Assembly (NCBI RefSeq): GCF_012933555.1
Contig: NZ_JABBPK010000001.1
Span: 2,954,001-3,018,000 of the forward strand
Origin: Niallia alba
Lineage (GTDB): Bacteria; Bacillota; Bacilli; Bacillales; Cytobacillaceae
Length of the DNA stretch: 64,000 bases
Reading direction: 5' to 3'
Positions within the stretch are counted from its first letter, which is position 1. Every line of letters begins with the position of its first letter. Position numbers and translations under genes: made by a program. Below the pieces are notes generated by a model. The model was not told the origin of the DNA, ran no database searches, and saw only the letters and a program-made list of their open reading frames with translations. Of this stretch, positions 17,664 to 26,486 are shown in pieces.

Positions 17664-18506
17664 CTATTCGATATAGTAACTAAAACCAATGGCCCCTTGT
17701 CCTGTATGAGTCGAAATAACTGGTGTCGTATAGTCGATATCCACTTTATTGAAACCAGTAGCCTTTTCGATTGCTTCTTTTAACTTTAGGGCAACTTCAA
17801 GACTACCAGCATGTGTAATCCCGACACTTTTAATTTTTTTGCCAATACTCTCTTCTACAAAAGCACTAGCTAAAAACTTTACTGCCTGAGAACGACTTCT
17901 TACTTTTGCAATAGGCGTATATACACCATCTTCAAGTGTTGCAATTGGTTTAATATTTAATAAAGAACCTAGAAAAGCTTTCCCCTTTCCGATTCTACCG
18001 CCCTTCATTAAATTCTCCAATGTATCTACAACGACATATAATTTCGTATGTTTTTTTACATGATTTAATCTTTGCAAAATTTCAGCAACGTTATGCCCTG
18101 CTTGAACCATTTCTGCAGCTTCTAATACTTGAAAAGATAAAGCTTTAGATATAAACTCAGAGTCTACTACAAATACCCTTGCTTTTGTTAATTGACTGGC
18201 ACTTTTCGCTGATTCTACCGTACCACTCATTCCGCCTGTCATATGAATGGAAATAATATCATATCCCTCGTCAGCAAGTTCATCATATTTTTCAACAAAA
18301 GTGCCAACAGATGGCTGTGAAGTCTTTGGTAATTCTTCTGCTTTTACCATTTTATCGATAAATTCAGCTGGTGTTATATCCACTCTATCCAAATAAGATT
18401 TATGATCAATATAAATAGATAAAGATATTACTTCAATTTCATATTTATTTAATATTTCCTGTGATAGATCAACTGTTGAATCTGTAACAATTTTGATTTT
18501 TTTCAT
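17664..18506 (-). CDS. degV: DegV-family fatty-acid-binding protein (FakB-like)
   Basis: 280 residues, the standard length. Motifs: VTDSTVDLS near the N-terminus, TSQPSVGTF, SIHMTGGMSGTVESA and HTGQGAIGFSYY at the C-terminus. DegV/FakB proteins hold a fatty acid for phosphorylation by FakA. The neighbouring genes do not indicate a specific role. A cre-like sequence (GAAAGCGCTTAAA, about 18542-18554) lies upstream, but it is a weak match. Confidence 0.92.
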   Translation of the reverse strand: MKKIKIVTDSTVDLSQEILNKYEIEVISLSIYIDHKSYLDRVDITPAEFIDKMVKAEELPKTSQPSVGTFVEKYDELADEGYDIISIHMTGGMSGTVESAKSASQLTKARVFVVDSEFISKALSFQVLEAAEMVQAGHNVAEILQRLNHVKKHTKLYVVVDTLENLMKGGRIGKGKAFLGSLLNIKPIATLEDGVYTPIAKVRSRSQAVKFLASAFVEESIGKKIKSVGITHAGSLEVALKLKEAIEKATGFNKVDIDYTTPVISTHTGQGAIGFSYYIE

Positions 18507-18559
18507 TTTACACTTCCCTATTTGTCATTCGTTTTTCATTTAAGCGCTTTCTTTACTAA

Positions 18560-19110
18560 AGTTTTATTATTAATTTATTTATATGCTCTGCTATTATTTT
18601 TTGAACATATATAATTCACTATACCACAAATTATACTTTTCGTAACCTGTGAATTAAATCACATTACACTTCCGCTTTATGGGAAAAACTTAATTTAAAG
18701 GAAATATTATAAAGTAAACTCCCCAATAATACAATCAGCCTTTCTAAGCTGTCTAACTGCAGACAAACCATAACTCTTCGAAGTAGAATTGTTAGATCCC
18801 AATAAACCGCAGTCTGTTTTAGTCAAAAGGGTATCACCTTAGTGGAGTGGAGCAGAGAAGAAGAGTTTAACCTTTTTTCTCTCATCGTATTTTTCTCCAA
18901 AATAAGCCTCACATGTCTAATTACTTTTAACATGCAAGGCAAATTAGGTCAGACTGTAGACAAATCCCTGAATTTTAGAAACAGAGGTTTGCATATAGTA
19001 TATTTATTAGTCTCTTTGAATAGGGATGTTGCTTTCCACTCCAAGCAACACATGAAAATTCCATTTAAGTTTCTAAAAATCTTTTTGTCGACAAACTGAA
19101 ATTAGGTTAC
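18560..19110. other. Gene-free stretch between ilvA and degV
   Basis: About 550 bp. The plus-strand frame at 18842-19099 lacks a ribosome site and family-like composition. On the minus strand short stretches read like decayed coding or mobile DNA, but no recognisable motif survives and no inverted ends were found. Confidence 0.4.
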
Positions 19111-19117
19111 TTATATG

Positions 19118-20383
19118 TTAGACGAGTAGATGAAACAAATTGGAATCTCGATTGATTTCGGTATAAGGAAAACCTTTTTTATCCATCCGTTCTATTAATT
19201 CTTTATAGTCATCCCTTTTTTTTAACTCCAAACCAACTACGGCTGGACCATTTTCTTTATTATTCTTTTTTACATACTCAAATCGGACAATATCATCATC
19301 TGGTCCTAATACATCATCTAAAAATTCTCTTAGTGCCCCCGCCCGTTGGGGAAAATTAACGATGAAGTGATATAATAATCCTTCATATAGTAACGAACGC
19401 TCTTTAATATCCTGCATCCGATCAATATCGTTATTTCCTCCACTAATAATAACCACAATGTTTTTTCCTTTTATCTTCTCCTTATATAAATCTAAGGCAG
19501 CAACTGGTAGTGCTCCTGCTGGTTCAGCAACAATAGCATGCTCATTGTATAAAGATAAAATAGACGTACAAACTTTTCCTTCAGGTACTAAAAGAATGTC
19601 ATCCACGTAATCTCGACAGATTTCAAAATTCTTTTGTCCGACACTTTTGACTGCTGCTCCATCTACAAATTTATCAATTTTATTTAACGTTACTACTTTA
19701 TCTCTTATTAAAGCTTCCTTCATCGAAGGTGCTCCTGCTGGTTCAACACCAATCATTTTTGTAGATGGGGAAACGCTTTTTATATATGTACTTAAACCAG
19801 CCATTAAACCGCCGCCACCAATGCTTGCAAAAACATAATCAATTGGCACATCAATATCATTCATTATTTCAATTGCCATTGTTCCTTGTCCTGCGATGAC
19901 ATTTTCATCATTAAATGGATGGATAAATGCTCTGTCTTCTGCTTCAGCACAAGCAACCGCTTCTACGTAGGAATCATCAAATGTATCACCAGTTAAAATG
20001 ATTTCCACATTTTCTTTACCAAACATTTTAACTTGCGTAACCTTTTGTTTTGGTGTGGTTGCAGGCATGAAAATTTTCCCATGAACATTTAAATAACGAC
20101 ATGAATACGCCACACCTTGTGCGTGATTTCCTGCACTAGCACAAACTACCCCATTTTTCATTTTTTCTTTTTCTAGCATTTTCATTGAATAAAATGCTCC
20201 CCTTAATTTAAAGGAACGCACATGCTGTAAATCTTCCCTTTTTAAATAAACATTGCAATCATATTTTTCAGATAAACGATAATTTTTTTGTAAGGGAGTA
20301 TGGGCTACTATGTCTTTAATGCCTTGGTATGCAATAATAATATCCTCCAACTGCACCCATTTTTTCATTACATCTTGTTCCAT
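19118..20383 (-). CDS. ilvA: Threonine dehydratase (biosynthetic) IlvA
   Basis: 421 residues from the ATG at 20383 (MEQDVMKKW…), close to the B. subtilis length. PLP-lysine motif HVRSFKLRGAF (Lys about 59), CASAGNHAQGVAYS (substrate loop), IGGGGLMAG (phosphate loop) and ISGGNNDIDR. The C-terminal region carries a single ACT-like regulatory domain (about 335-421), as in the short Bacillus enzyme. It deaminates threonine to 2-oxobutanoate, the first step to isoleucine. Divergent from yplQ, with no T-box in the short leader. Confidence 0.95.
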   Translation of the reverse strand: MEQDVMKKWVQLEDIIIAYQGIKDIVAHTPLQKNYRLSEKYDCNVYLKREDLQHVRSFKLRGAFYSMKMLEKEKMKNGVVCASAGNHAQGVAYSCRYLNVHGKIFMPATTPKQKVTQVKMFGKENVEIILTGDTFDDSYVEAVACAEAEDRAFIHPFNDENVIAGQGTMAIEIMNDIDVPIDYVFASIGGGGLMAGLSTYIKSVSPSTKMIGVEPAGAPSMKEALIRDKVVTLNKIDKFVDGAAVKSVGQKNFEICRDYVDDILLVPEGKVCTSILSLYNEHAIVAEPAGALPVAALDLYKEKIKGKNIVVIISGGNNDIDRMQDIKERSLLYEGLLYHFIVNFPQRAGALREFLDDVLGPDDDIVRFEYVKKNNKENGPAVVGLELKKRDDYKELIERMDKKGFPYTEINRDSNLFHLLV

Positions 20384-20582
20384 TTCCACACCCTCATTTC
20401 TAACCATTTTAATTTGTACATTATACCATGATTTTTTCTGTTACTCCTAATAAAATTTTAAATTTTCTTTTTTTTTAAACTTTTTTGATTGCGTAGAATT
20501 TATTGTTAATGCCATGTTCTGCAAATGTTTGTTTTTATGGCTGAAATACTTTACAATGAAGGGATAAGGAGTGACTATATAC

Positions 20583-21221
20583 ATGAATTTTTCAATAAAA
20601 GATTTCTCATTAAAGGAAGAGATTGCTAACAGTATTACCCATGGGATTGGATTACTTTTAAGTATACCAGCATTAGTCATGCTTATTATTAATGCTGCTG
20701 AATCTGCAAATCCATGGAGAATTGTAAGTTTTTCAATTTTTGGAGCCACGATGATTATTCTTTATTTATGTTCCACATTACTGCATAGCATCACCCATGA
20801 AAAAGTAAAGGATCTTTTTGAAATATTAGATCATTCCTCCATCTATCTTTTAATCGCTGGCACCTATACTCCCTTTGTTTTAGTTGCTATACGTGGCGGC
20901 TTAGGATGGACGTTATTTGGTATTGTCTGGGGATTAGCTATTATTGGAATAGTCTTTAAATGTTACTATGTAAAAAAATATATTGTTACATCAACAATTC
21001 TGTATGTCATTATGGGCTGGCTCATTGTAACGGCAATTGTTCCGCTTTATCATGCAATTGGTACGACTGGCTTTATGCTTCTTATCGGTGGCGGCCTCCT
21101 ATACACAATAGGCAGTATCTTTTACGTTATGCAGAAGATTCCATACTTCCATGCCATTTGGCACTTATTTGTATTAGCTGGCAGTGCTTTAATGTATTTC
21201 TGTGTATATCTTTATGTTTAA
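20583..21221 (+). CDS. yplQ: Hemolysin III / PAQR-family membrane protein YplQ
   Basis: 212 residues from the ATG at 20583. A GTG at 20571 sits directly on the AAGGAG site and cannot be the start. Seven hydrophobic segments. PAQR signatures: EEIANSITHGIGLLLSI, STLLHSI … FEILDHSSIYLLIAGTYTPF (His/Asp/Ser metal site) and FHAIWHLFVLAGSALMYF (HxxxH). The family is known as TrhA or hemolysin III; its activity in bacilli is not settled. Confidence 0.93.
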   Translation: MNFSIKDFSLKEEIANSITHGIGLLLSIPALVMLIINAAESANPWRIVSFSIFGATMIILYLCSTLLHSITHEKVKDLFEILDHSSIYLLIAGTYTPFVLVAIRGGLGWTLFGIVWGLAIIGIVFKCYYVKKYIVTSTILYVIMGWLIVTAIVPLYHAIGTTGFMLLIGGGLLYTIGSIFYVMQKIPYFHAIWHLFVLAGSALMYFCVYLYV

Positions 21222-21240
21222 AGGAAATTTACTTATAGTA

Positions 21241-21485
21241 AGAAAAGGCTGGGACATATGTATTTCAGCCAAAGATAAACCCAAACACGGATACGAAGAT
21301 TGAAAAAATATTTCGTATCCGTGTTTGGGTTTTTTATTCCTGGAAAAAAGAAGGTTGGTGGTAATCGCCCGTAGTCTGAAGACACTCGACTCCTGCGGGA
21401 AGTAGAGGAAAGGCTGAGACCCCGCGGTGCATGCAATGAGGAGGCTCAGTTTCCTCGCCGCGGAAAGCGAGTGTCTGTAGCACAA
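21241..21485. repeat. Composite R2 element: terminator palindrome plus GC-rich body
   Basis: Starts AAAAGGCTGGGACATATGTA, like the copy at 57810 (AAGAGGCTGGGACATAAGTA). It then has a long palindrome and a GC-rich block (GACTCCTGCGGGAAG … GCCGCGGAAAGCGAGTGTC). Confidence 0.7.
21278..21331 (+). terminator. Terminator of yplQ inside the R2 element
   Basis: Perfect 20-bp stem AACCCAAACACGGATACGAA with its complement, then TTTTTATT. It keeps the layout of the CAAACAATTATACG palindromes but with a different stem sequence. Confidence 0.9.
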
Positions 21486-21526
21486 TAGTATCTATCTAGT
21501 TATATACCAGCTCTTTTTCTGATTAC

Positions 21527-22015
21527 TTACACTCTCTCATACACAAAAAAAGTATGTGGATAAATATTTTTCTCATCAACAATCCCTTTTTGCTCACTTA
21601 CAACCTGCCATTCCTGCCAATCTAATGCTGGAAAAAAAGTATTTCCTTCAAATTCTGCATCAATTTTCGTTATATACAACCTGTCTGTTTTCTTAATTGT
21701 TTCAGAAAAAAGCTCGGCCCCACCAATGATAAAAATCTCATCCTCAGCATGTGCATTGCTCCACTCATAAAATTCATCGATTGAATGGAGAACCGTACAA
21801 TCTTCACATTGATAGTCAGGATTTCTCGTTATGATGACATTTTCACGATTTGGTAAATTTCTACCGATAGAATCTCTTGTTTTTCTACCCATCACAATCG
21901 GATGCCCAGTCGTTACTTTTTTAAAATACTTTAAGTCAGCTGGTAAATGCCATGGTAATTGATTGTTTACGCCTATGACCTTGTTCTTATCCATTGCAAC
22001 AATCAACGAAATCAT
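21527..22015 (-). CDS. dfrA: Dihydrofolate reductase
   Basis: 162 residues. Motifs: [29 protein letters not shown] at the N-terminus (Trp and acidic active-site loop), [19 protein letters not shown] and the C-terminal [11 protein letters not shown]. It reduces dihydrofolate to tetrahydrofolate with NADPH. Its start overlaps the thyA stop by 4 bp, so the two are translationally coupled, matching the use of the folate oxidised by ThyA. Confidence 0.97.
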   Translation of the reverse strand: MISLIVAMDKNKVIGVNNQLPWHLPADLKYFKKVTTGHPIVMGRKTRDSIGRNLPNRENVIITRNPDYQCEDCTVLHSIDEFYEWSNAHAEDEIFIIGGAELFSETIKKTDRLYITKIDAEFEGNTFFPALDWQEWQVVSEQKGIVDEKNIYPHTFFVYERV

Positions 22016-22806
22016 ACACTTACCACTCCTTTAATATGTGGATGTGCTTCGTAATTAACGATTTCAAAATCTTCATATGCAAAGGAAAAGATATCTTTTA
22101 CGTCTTGCTTGATTTTTAACTGTGGTAACGGCTTAGGATCTCTCGTAAGTTGAAGCTTTACTTGCTCAATATGATTGGTATAAATATGAACATCTCCAAA
22201 GGAATGAACAAAATCTCCTACCTCTAAATCGCAAACTTGGGCAATCATATGTGTTAACAGTGCATAGGAAGCAATGTTAAAAGGTACTCCTAGAAATACA
22301 TCTGCTGAACGCTGATATAGCTGACAGGATAATTTGCCATCTGCTACATAAAATTGAAATAGACAATGACATGGCGGTAACGCCATTTTCTCAATATCTC
22401 CAACATTCCAAGCACTTACAATTAATCTTCTTGAATCAGGGTTGGTTTTAATCGTATGGATTAATTCAGATATCTGATCAATCGTATTCCCCTCTCTCGT
22501 TGTCCAAGAACGCCATTGATGTCCATACACTGGACCTAAATTTCCTTTTTCATCCGCCCATTCGTTCCAAATTCGGACATTATGATCTTGTAAGTATTTC
22601 ACATTTGTGTCACCATTTAGAAACCAAAGTAATTCATAAATAATCGAACGTAAATGGAGTTTTTTTGTAGTAATTAATGGAAAACCTTCCGAAAGATCAA
22701 ATCGCATTTGATAACCGAACGTACTAATCGTTCCAGTTCCTGTACGATCTTCCTTTCTTACACCATTTGATAAAATATGCTCACATAGATCTAAATATTG
22801 TCTCAT
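22012..22806 (-). CDS. thyA: Thymidylate synthase ThyA (short, ThyB-like)
   Basis: 264 residues, the E. coli-type short form that B. subtilis calls ThyB. Motifs: [32 protein letters not shown] (catalytic Cys), [18 protein letters not shown] and DVHIYTNH. It methylates dUMP to dTMP using methylene-THF and releases dihydrofolate. Operon with dfrA. Confidence 0.97.
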   Translation of the reverse strand: MRQYLDLCEHILSNGVRKEDRTGTGTISTFGYQMRFDLSEGFPLITTKKLHLRSIIYELLWFLNGDTNVKYLQDHNVRIWNEWADEKGNLGPVYGHQWRSWTTREGNTIDQISELIHTIKTNPDSRRLIVSAWNVGDIEKMALPPCHCLFQFYVADGKLSCQLYQRSADVFLGVPFNIASYALLTHMIAQVCDLEVGDFVHSFGDVHIYTNHIEQVKLQLTRDPKPLPQLKIKQDVKDIFSFAYEDFEIVNYEAHPHIKGVVSV

Positions 22807-22922
22807 TTTATAACACCCTTTTTATTTAGTTGCGATTTCATTTACTTAGCCTAGTTGTATGTCTTTAATAGACTAACTTATTTATTGCCAGATTATTAAT
22901 TCGTTTTATTTTATCATAAAAG

Positions 22923-23630
22923 TTATTTAATAGAAGCGATATAATGATATGTTTTTGGCGCAAACTCTAATAATTTTTCCTTTTCTTTTCCCCCTATATA
23001 AAACATGGCAAAGGTTTCTGCGAAATATTCCTCCGCATATTGAATAAAGTATGGTTTGTTTGGAAATAATCGAGATTTTTCTTCATTCCACATTATTCTA
23101 TATCCCTCTGATTTACTAGCATTTTTTAATATTTTATAGTCTATCGAATGGGCTAATTCATGATACTCCAAATTTACAGAACTATGGCCTTGGCCTCTTT
23201 CGCTTGCACCAATCTTAACAAGCACCACTTTTCCTCCACCAATGCCAGGTACATCATCCCATGTTTTTTGAGAAGTATATCCTCTTGGAATAATGCCAGT
23301 AAATTTTTGTGCAGTTTTATTATCAGTTAATTTGCCAGTGAATAATTTCACCTTTATTCCACGAGATTGGACTTTTTTCAAAAGCGAAGGTGGTAAATGA
23401 TTTAATCTTTCAATTATCACTGCTGCTTCTTTCTGATCAAACGATTCTTCTGGCAAAATAATAATGTTTCCTAAATTTTCTTTTGCGTCTGTAGAAAGAT
23501 GTGCTTTAACAATCGTTAATTCGGATAATGTTTTTAAATATATTTCATTATTCGGAAGCTGTGAGTTTCCCATAAGAATACTTGTTGCTGCTATCATAGA
23601 TACTGGTGCTAATCTTTTGAGCCAGCTCAT
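22923..23630 (-). CDS. Anthrax-lethal-factor-like (ATLF) secreted zinc metallopeptidase
   Basis: About 235 residues from the ATG at 23630 with GGGAGGAAG upstream. Starts further up (23705) lack a ribosome site. The N-terminus looks like a signal peptide (WLKRLAPVSMIAATSILMG). The catalytic helix has HELAH (HExxH) in LEYHELAHSID, and a downstream glutamate helix YAEEYFAETFAMFY supplies the third ligand. This is the arrangement of the lethal factor / Pro-Pro endopeptidase superfamily. It lacks extra receptor-binding domains, so it is a stand-alone protease rather than a toxin. Substrate unknown. It lies between thyA and the ter island. Confidence 0.8.
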   Translation of the reverse strand: MSWLKRLAPVSMIAATSILMGNSQLPNNEIYLKTLSELTIVKAHLSTDAKENLGNIIILPEESFDQKEAAVIIERLNHLPPSLLKKVQSRGIKVKLFTGKLTDNKTAQKFTGIIPRGYTSQKTWDDVPGIGGGKVVLVKIGASERGQGHSSVNLEYHELAHSIDYKILKNASKSEGYRIMWNEEKSRLFPNKPYFIQYAEEYFAETFAMFYIGGKEKEKLLEFAPKTYHYIASIK

Positions 23631-23898
23631 CCTTCTTCCTCCCAATACACCTATTGCGTTATTCATCCTATTATCTAATAAGATTCTAAAATCAGTTAAG
23701 AACATACTAATCTATTAAAAATTATAGCATAGGAAGGTATACACACAAACTAGTTAATATTGGGTTACAGTCCACAAAAAAATCCAAAAGAATGTATACA
23801 TAGAAAGAAATTTATATTCTTCTATAGTCATTCTTATTGGATAGTCTGTTGTTATGAAAATTGCATGCTTGAGTTTCTAGCAATCAAACTCGGTCATT

Positions 23899-24477
23899 TT
23901 ATACGTCTAAACCATAATTACGGCATAAAGCAGCAAGTCCTCCAGAAAAGCCACTGCCGACTGCGTTAAATTTCCATTCTCCATTATGTTTATAGAGTTC
24001 ACATACGATAACCGCAGTTTCCACAGAAAAATCTTCTCCTAAATCAAAACGTAATATTTCCACATTATTTTCTTCATTTACTACACGAACAAAAGCATTG
24101 GAAACTTGTCCAAAATTTTGTCTTCTTGTTTCTGCATCATGGATAGTTACTGCAATACCTACTTTATTTACATGGCTAGGAATTTTTGTAAAATCAATAA
24201 TGATTTGCTCATCATCCCCATCCCCTTCACCAGTACGGTTATCACCAGTATGTTCTACTCCTCCGCTTGAATGGATAAGATTGTTATAGAAGATAAAATC
24301 CTCATCATTGACAACTTTGCCATTTTCATTTGCCATGAAAGCTGATGCGTCTAAGTCAAAGCCAGTTCCGCCATCATATTGGTTAATATCCCAACCTAGC
24401 CCAATGATTGCTCTCGTTAATCCGGGGTTCGTTTTAGTTAAATCAATTCGTTGACCTTTCGAAAGATTAATACTCAA
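23899..24477 (-). CDS. TerD-family stress protein (1)
   Basis: 192 residues. TerD fold signatures: [13 protein letters not shown] at the N-terminus, [46 protein letters not shown] (Asp-rich calcium-binding loop) and [17 protein letters not shown]. Members bind Ca2+ through the D-x-D loops and act in the Ter (tellurite/stress) response. Last gene of the yceG-telA-terD-terD unit. Confidence 0.94.
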   Translation of the reverse strand: MSINLSKGQRIDLTKTNPGLTRAIIGLGWDINQYDGGTGFDLDASAFMANENGKVVNDEDFIFYNNLIHSSGGVEHTGDNRTGEGDGDDEQIIIDFTKIPSHVNKVGIAVTIHDAETRRQNFGQVSNAFVRVVNEENNVEILRFDLGEDFSVETAVIVCELYKHNGEWKFNAVGSGFSGGLAALCRNYGLDV

Positions 24478-24534
24478 TTTCTATTCCTCCCTAGTTGATT
24501 AATAGATTATTTGTAACAATCATTATTCTGATCT

Positions 24535-25146
24535 CTATGAAAACGATTTGACTAGTTCACCTAAACTACCTGCATTTGTGCCTGTACCGATTGCTGCAAA
24601 TTTCCAATCTTGTCCGTTTCTGTATAATTCGCCAACTATTAAACTAGTTTTACCTGCATAATCGTCTGTTAAATTATAGTGAATAAGTGCTTGATTTGTT
24701 AATGGATTAACGATACGGATAAAGGCATTTTGAATCATCCCAAAATGTTGTTTTCTTTTTACTGCATCATAAATATTAACAACAAAAACTAGTTTATGAA
24801 TATGTACAGGTACTTTACTTAATTCAACCTGGATTTGTTCATCATCACCATCACCGTCTCCAGTTAAATTATCACCACTATGCTGGACACTCCCGTCACG
24901 GCTTTTTAAATTTCCAAAGTAGATAACATCACTATTTGCTTGAACTTTTCCTTGCTCATTAACCATAATCACAGAAGCATCACAATCAATACTTGCTGCC
25001 TGTCCGCCACCAAAAAGTGCGCCTAGCAAGCCTCCACCTTTGCTTTGTTGAACGGGATCCCAACCAAGACCAATTAAAGTTTTACTTAAACCTGGATTCC
25101 CTTTAGTTAAATCGACTCTTTGTCCTTTTTGTAAATTAATCGCCAT
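24535..25146 (-). CDS. TerD-family stress protein with loop insert (2, YceC-like)
   Basis: 203 residues from the ATG at 25146, with GGGAGTGGAG upstream. It is a TerD domain but with a Gly-rich insert (QQSKGGGLLGALFGGGQAA) after IGLGWD, and one acidic position changed (SIDCDASVIM). The Ca2+ loop [17 protein letters not shown] is intact. Length and insert match B. subtilis YceC. Followed 57 bp later by the next TerD. Confidence 0.93.
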   Translation of the reverse strand: MAINLQKGQRVDLTKGNPGLSKTLIGLGWDPVQQSKGGGLLGALFGGGQAASIDCDASVIMVNEQGKVQANSDVIYFGNLKSRDGSVQHSGDNLTGDGDGDDEQIQVELSKVPVHIHKLVFVVNIYDAVKRKQHFGMIQNAFIRIVNPLTNQALIHYNLTDDYAGKTSLIVGELYRNGQDWKFAAIGTGTNAGSLGELVKSFS

Positions 25147-25379
25147 TTTTCTCCACTCCCATGTATAATAATTTATCTTTTTCAAAAAAGGTTTCTGCTC
25201 AATCCTGAAATATATAAAGCCCTCATTTATTTAAGAGGTGTTTTTCTCCTATTTGTAGAAGCTTTTTGAGTCACTCGCTTCCCGTAGGAGTCACAAGTGA
25301 CCCTGCAAAAAACAACTCAGTTTGTGATTCTTTACAATACGTTAAAAATAACAAACCTTTAATTAAAATTGAAAATGAA

Positions 25380-26483
25380 TTACCCTTGCAGCTTCATTTG
25401 CTTAAAGTTATTTTGTAATTCTTCTAATTTCTTTGTGCCTTCTTCTCTCAGGCGTTTATTTTCTTCTTCAATAGATTTTGTTTCTTGCATACCCTTTATG
25501 ATAATATTCCAGGATTCTTCAATTGTCTCTATTTTAATGCTCGGACTGCCTGCCAGTCTTGCAATATCAACACTTTGCTGTGAAATATTTTGCGCGTTTT
25601 TAACAAGCATCTCATTCGTTCTTCTGTCCAACTCACTCATGCTATCTGCGACTAATTTTTGTCTTTTTGCTGCAACAGCTTGAATAAGACCATTTTTAAA
25701 AATAGGAATAGTGGTTACAAAAGCTGAATTAATCTTGCCAATTAATTTCGTATTTCCTCTTTGTAATAAGCGAATCTGTGGAGCGGTTTGCAAAGCGACC
25801 ATTTTTGCCATTTCCAAATCATAAACACGCTGGTCCAATAGCTCGATTGCATTTCTGAGTGAATCGAGTTGCATACCAGCTAGCTGATCACCAGCAATAG
25901 CTTTTGCCTCTACTTGAGGAAGTACTTGCATTTTTAATTCTTCTGATTTCATATTCCCTGCAACAGCATATTTTTCTAAAGTAAGATAATATTGATAATT
26001 TTGCTCATACATTTCATCGAGCATCGTTGTAGAATCAACCATTTCATTTTGATATTTCGAAATTTCTACATATACTTTATCAATCTCTTGGCCCATAGAC
26101 TGGTATTTTCCAAAAAGCTTTTCCATGATTTTTTCACTTTTTTTAAACAGTTTACCCAAGAAGCCTTTTGATGTGTCTTCAAAATCTTTTTTATCAAATT
26201 TATCCATAATTCTGCCAAGTTGTTTTAATAATTCACCAGAGTCTTCCACTTTTGTTGTTCTCATATTATTAAGGATTTTATCGGAGAATTTAGAAATTTG
26301 TGTCGCAGGTTCTTTACCAAATTCAAGTATTTGAATTTGATCCTTTTCATCTATAGACTGAGCCAATTTTTGTACCTCTGGCTCATTTCTAAGCGCTAAT
26401 TTGATTTCTGATACTTTTTCTGCTGTTAATAACTCAGTAACTTGGTTGGTTTCATTATTTATATTCGATGGTTGCATATTCAT
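25380..26483 (-). CDS. yceH: TelA-family toxic-anion resistance protein (YceH)
   Basis: 367 residues, mostly predicted α-helix with long charged stretches (ELLKQLGRIMDKFDKKDFED, VYVEISKYQNEMVDSTTML), no membrane segment. It matches the TelA family in length and in the block RLLQRGNTKLIGKINSAFVTTIPIFKNGLIQAV. TelA proteins go with TerD in tellurite, phage and envelope-stress resistance; the biochemistry is unsettled. It starts 3 bp after the yceG stop, with AAAGGAG. Confidence 0.93.
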   Translation of the reverse strand: MNMQPSNINNETNQVTELLTAEKVSEIKLALRNEPEVQKLAQSIDEKDQIQILEFGKEPATQISKFSDKILNNMRTTKVEDSGELLKQLGRIMDKFDKKDFEDTSKGFLGKLFKKSEKIMEKLFGKYQSMGQEIDKVYVEISKYQNEMVDSTTMLDEMYEQNYQYYLTLEKYAVAGNMKSEELKMQVLPQVEAKAIAGDQLAGMQLDSLRNAIELLDQRVYDLEMAKMVALQTAPQIRLLQRGNTKLIGKINSAFVTTIPIFKNGLIQAVAAKRQKLVADSMSELDRRTNEMLVKNAQNISQQSVDIARLAGSPSIKIETIEESWNIIIKGMQETKSIEEENKRLREEGTKKLEELQNNFKQMKLQG

Positions 26484-26486
26484 CTT

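Noticed and set aside
18541-18556. cre (CcpA) site upstream of degV
   Set aside because: GAAAGCGCTTAAA is only a partial match and such sites occur by chance in AT-rich DNA.
20408-20582. T-box leader for ilvA
   Set aside because: The interval to the divergent yplQ gene is too short and has no T-box consensus.
21189-21485. Two minus-strand frames downstream of dfrA
   Set aside because: They read through the R2 repeat and its palindrome; no coding signature.
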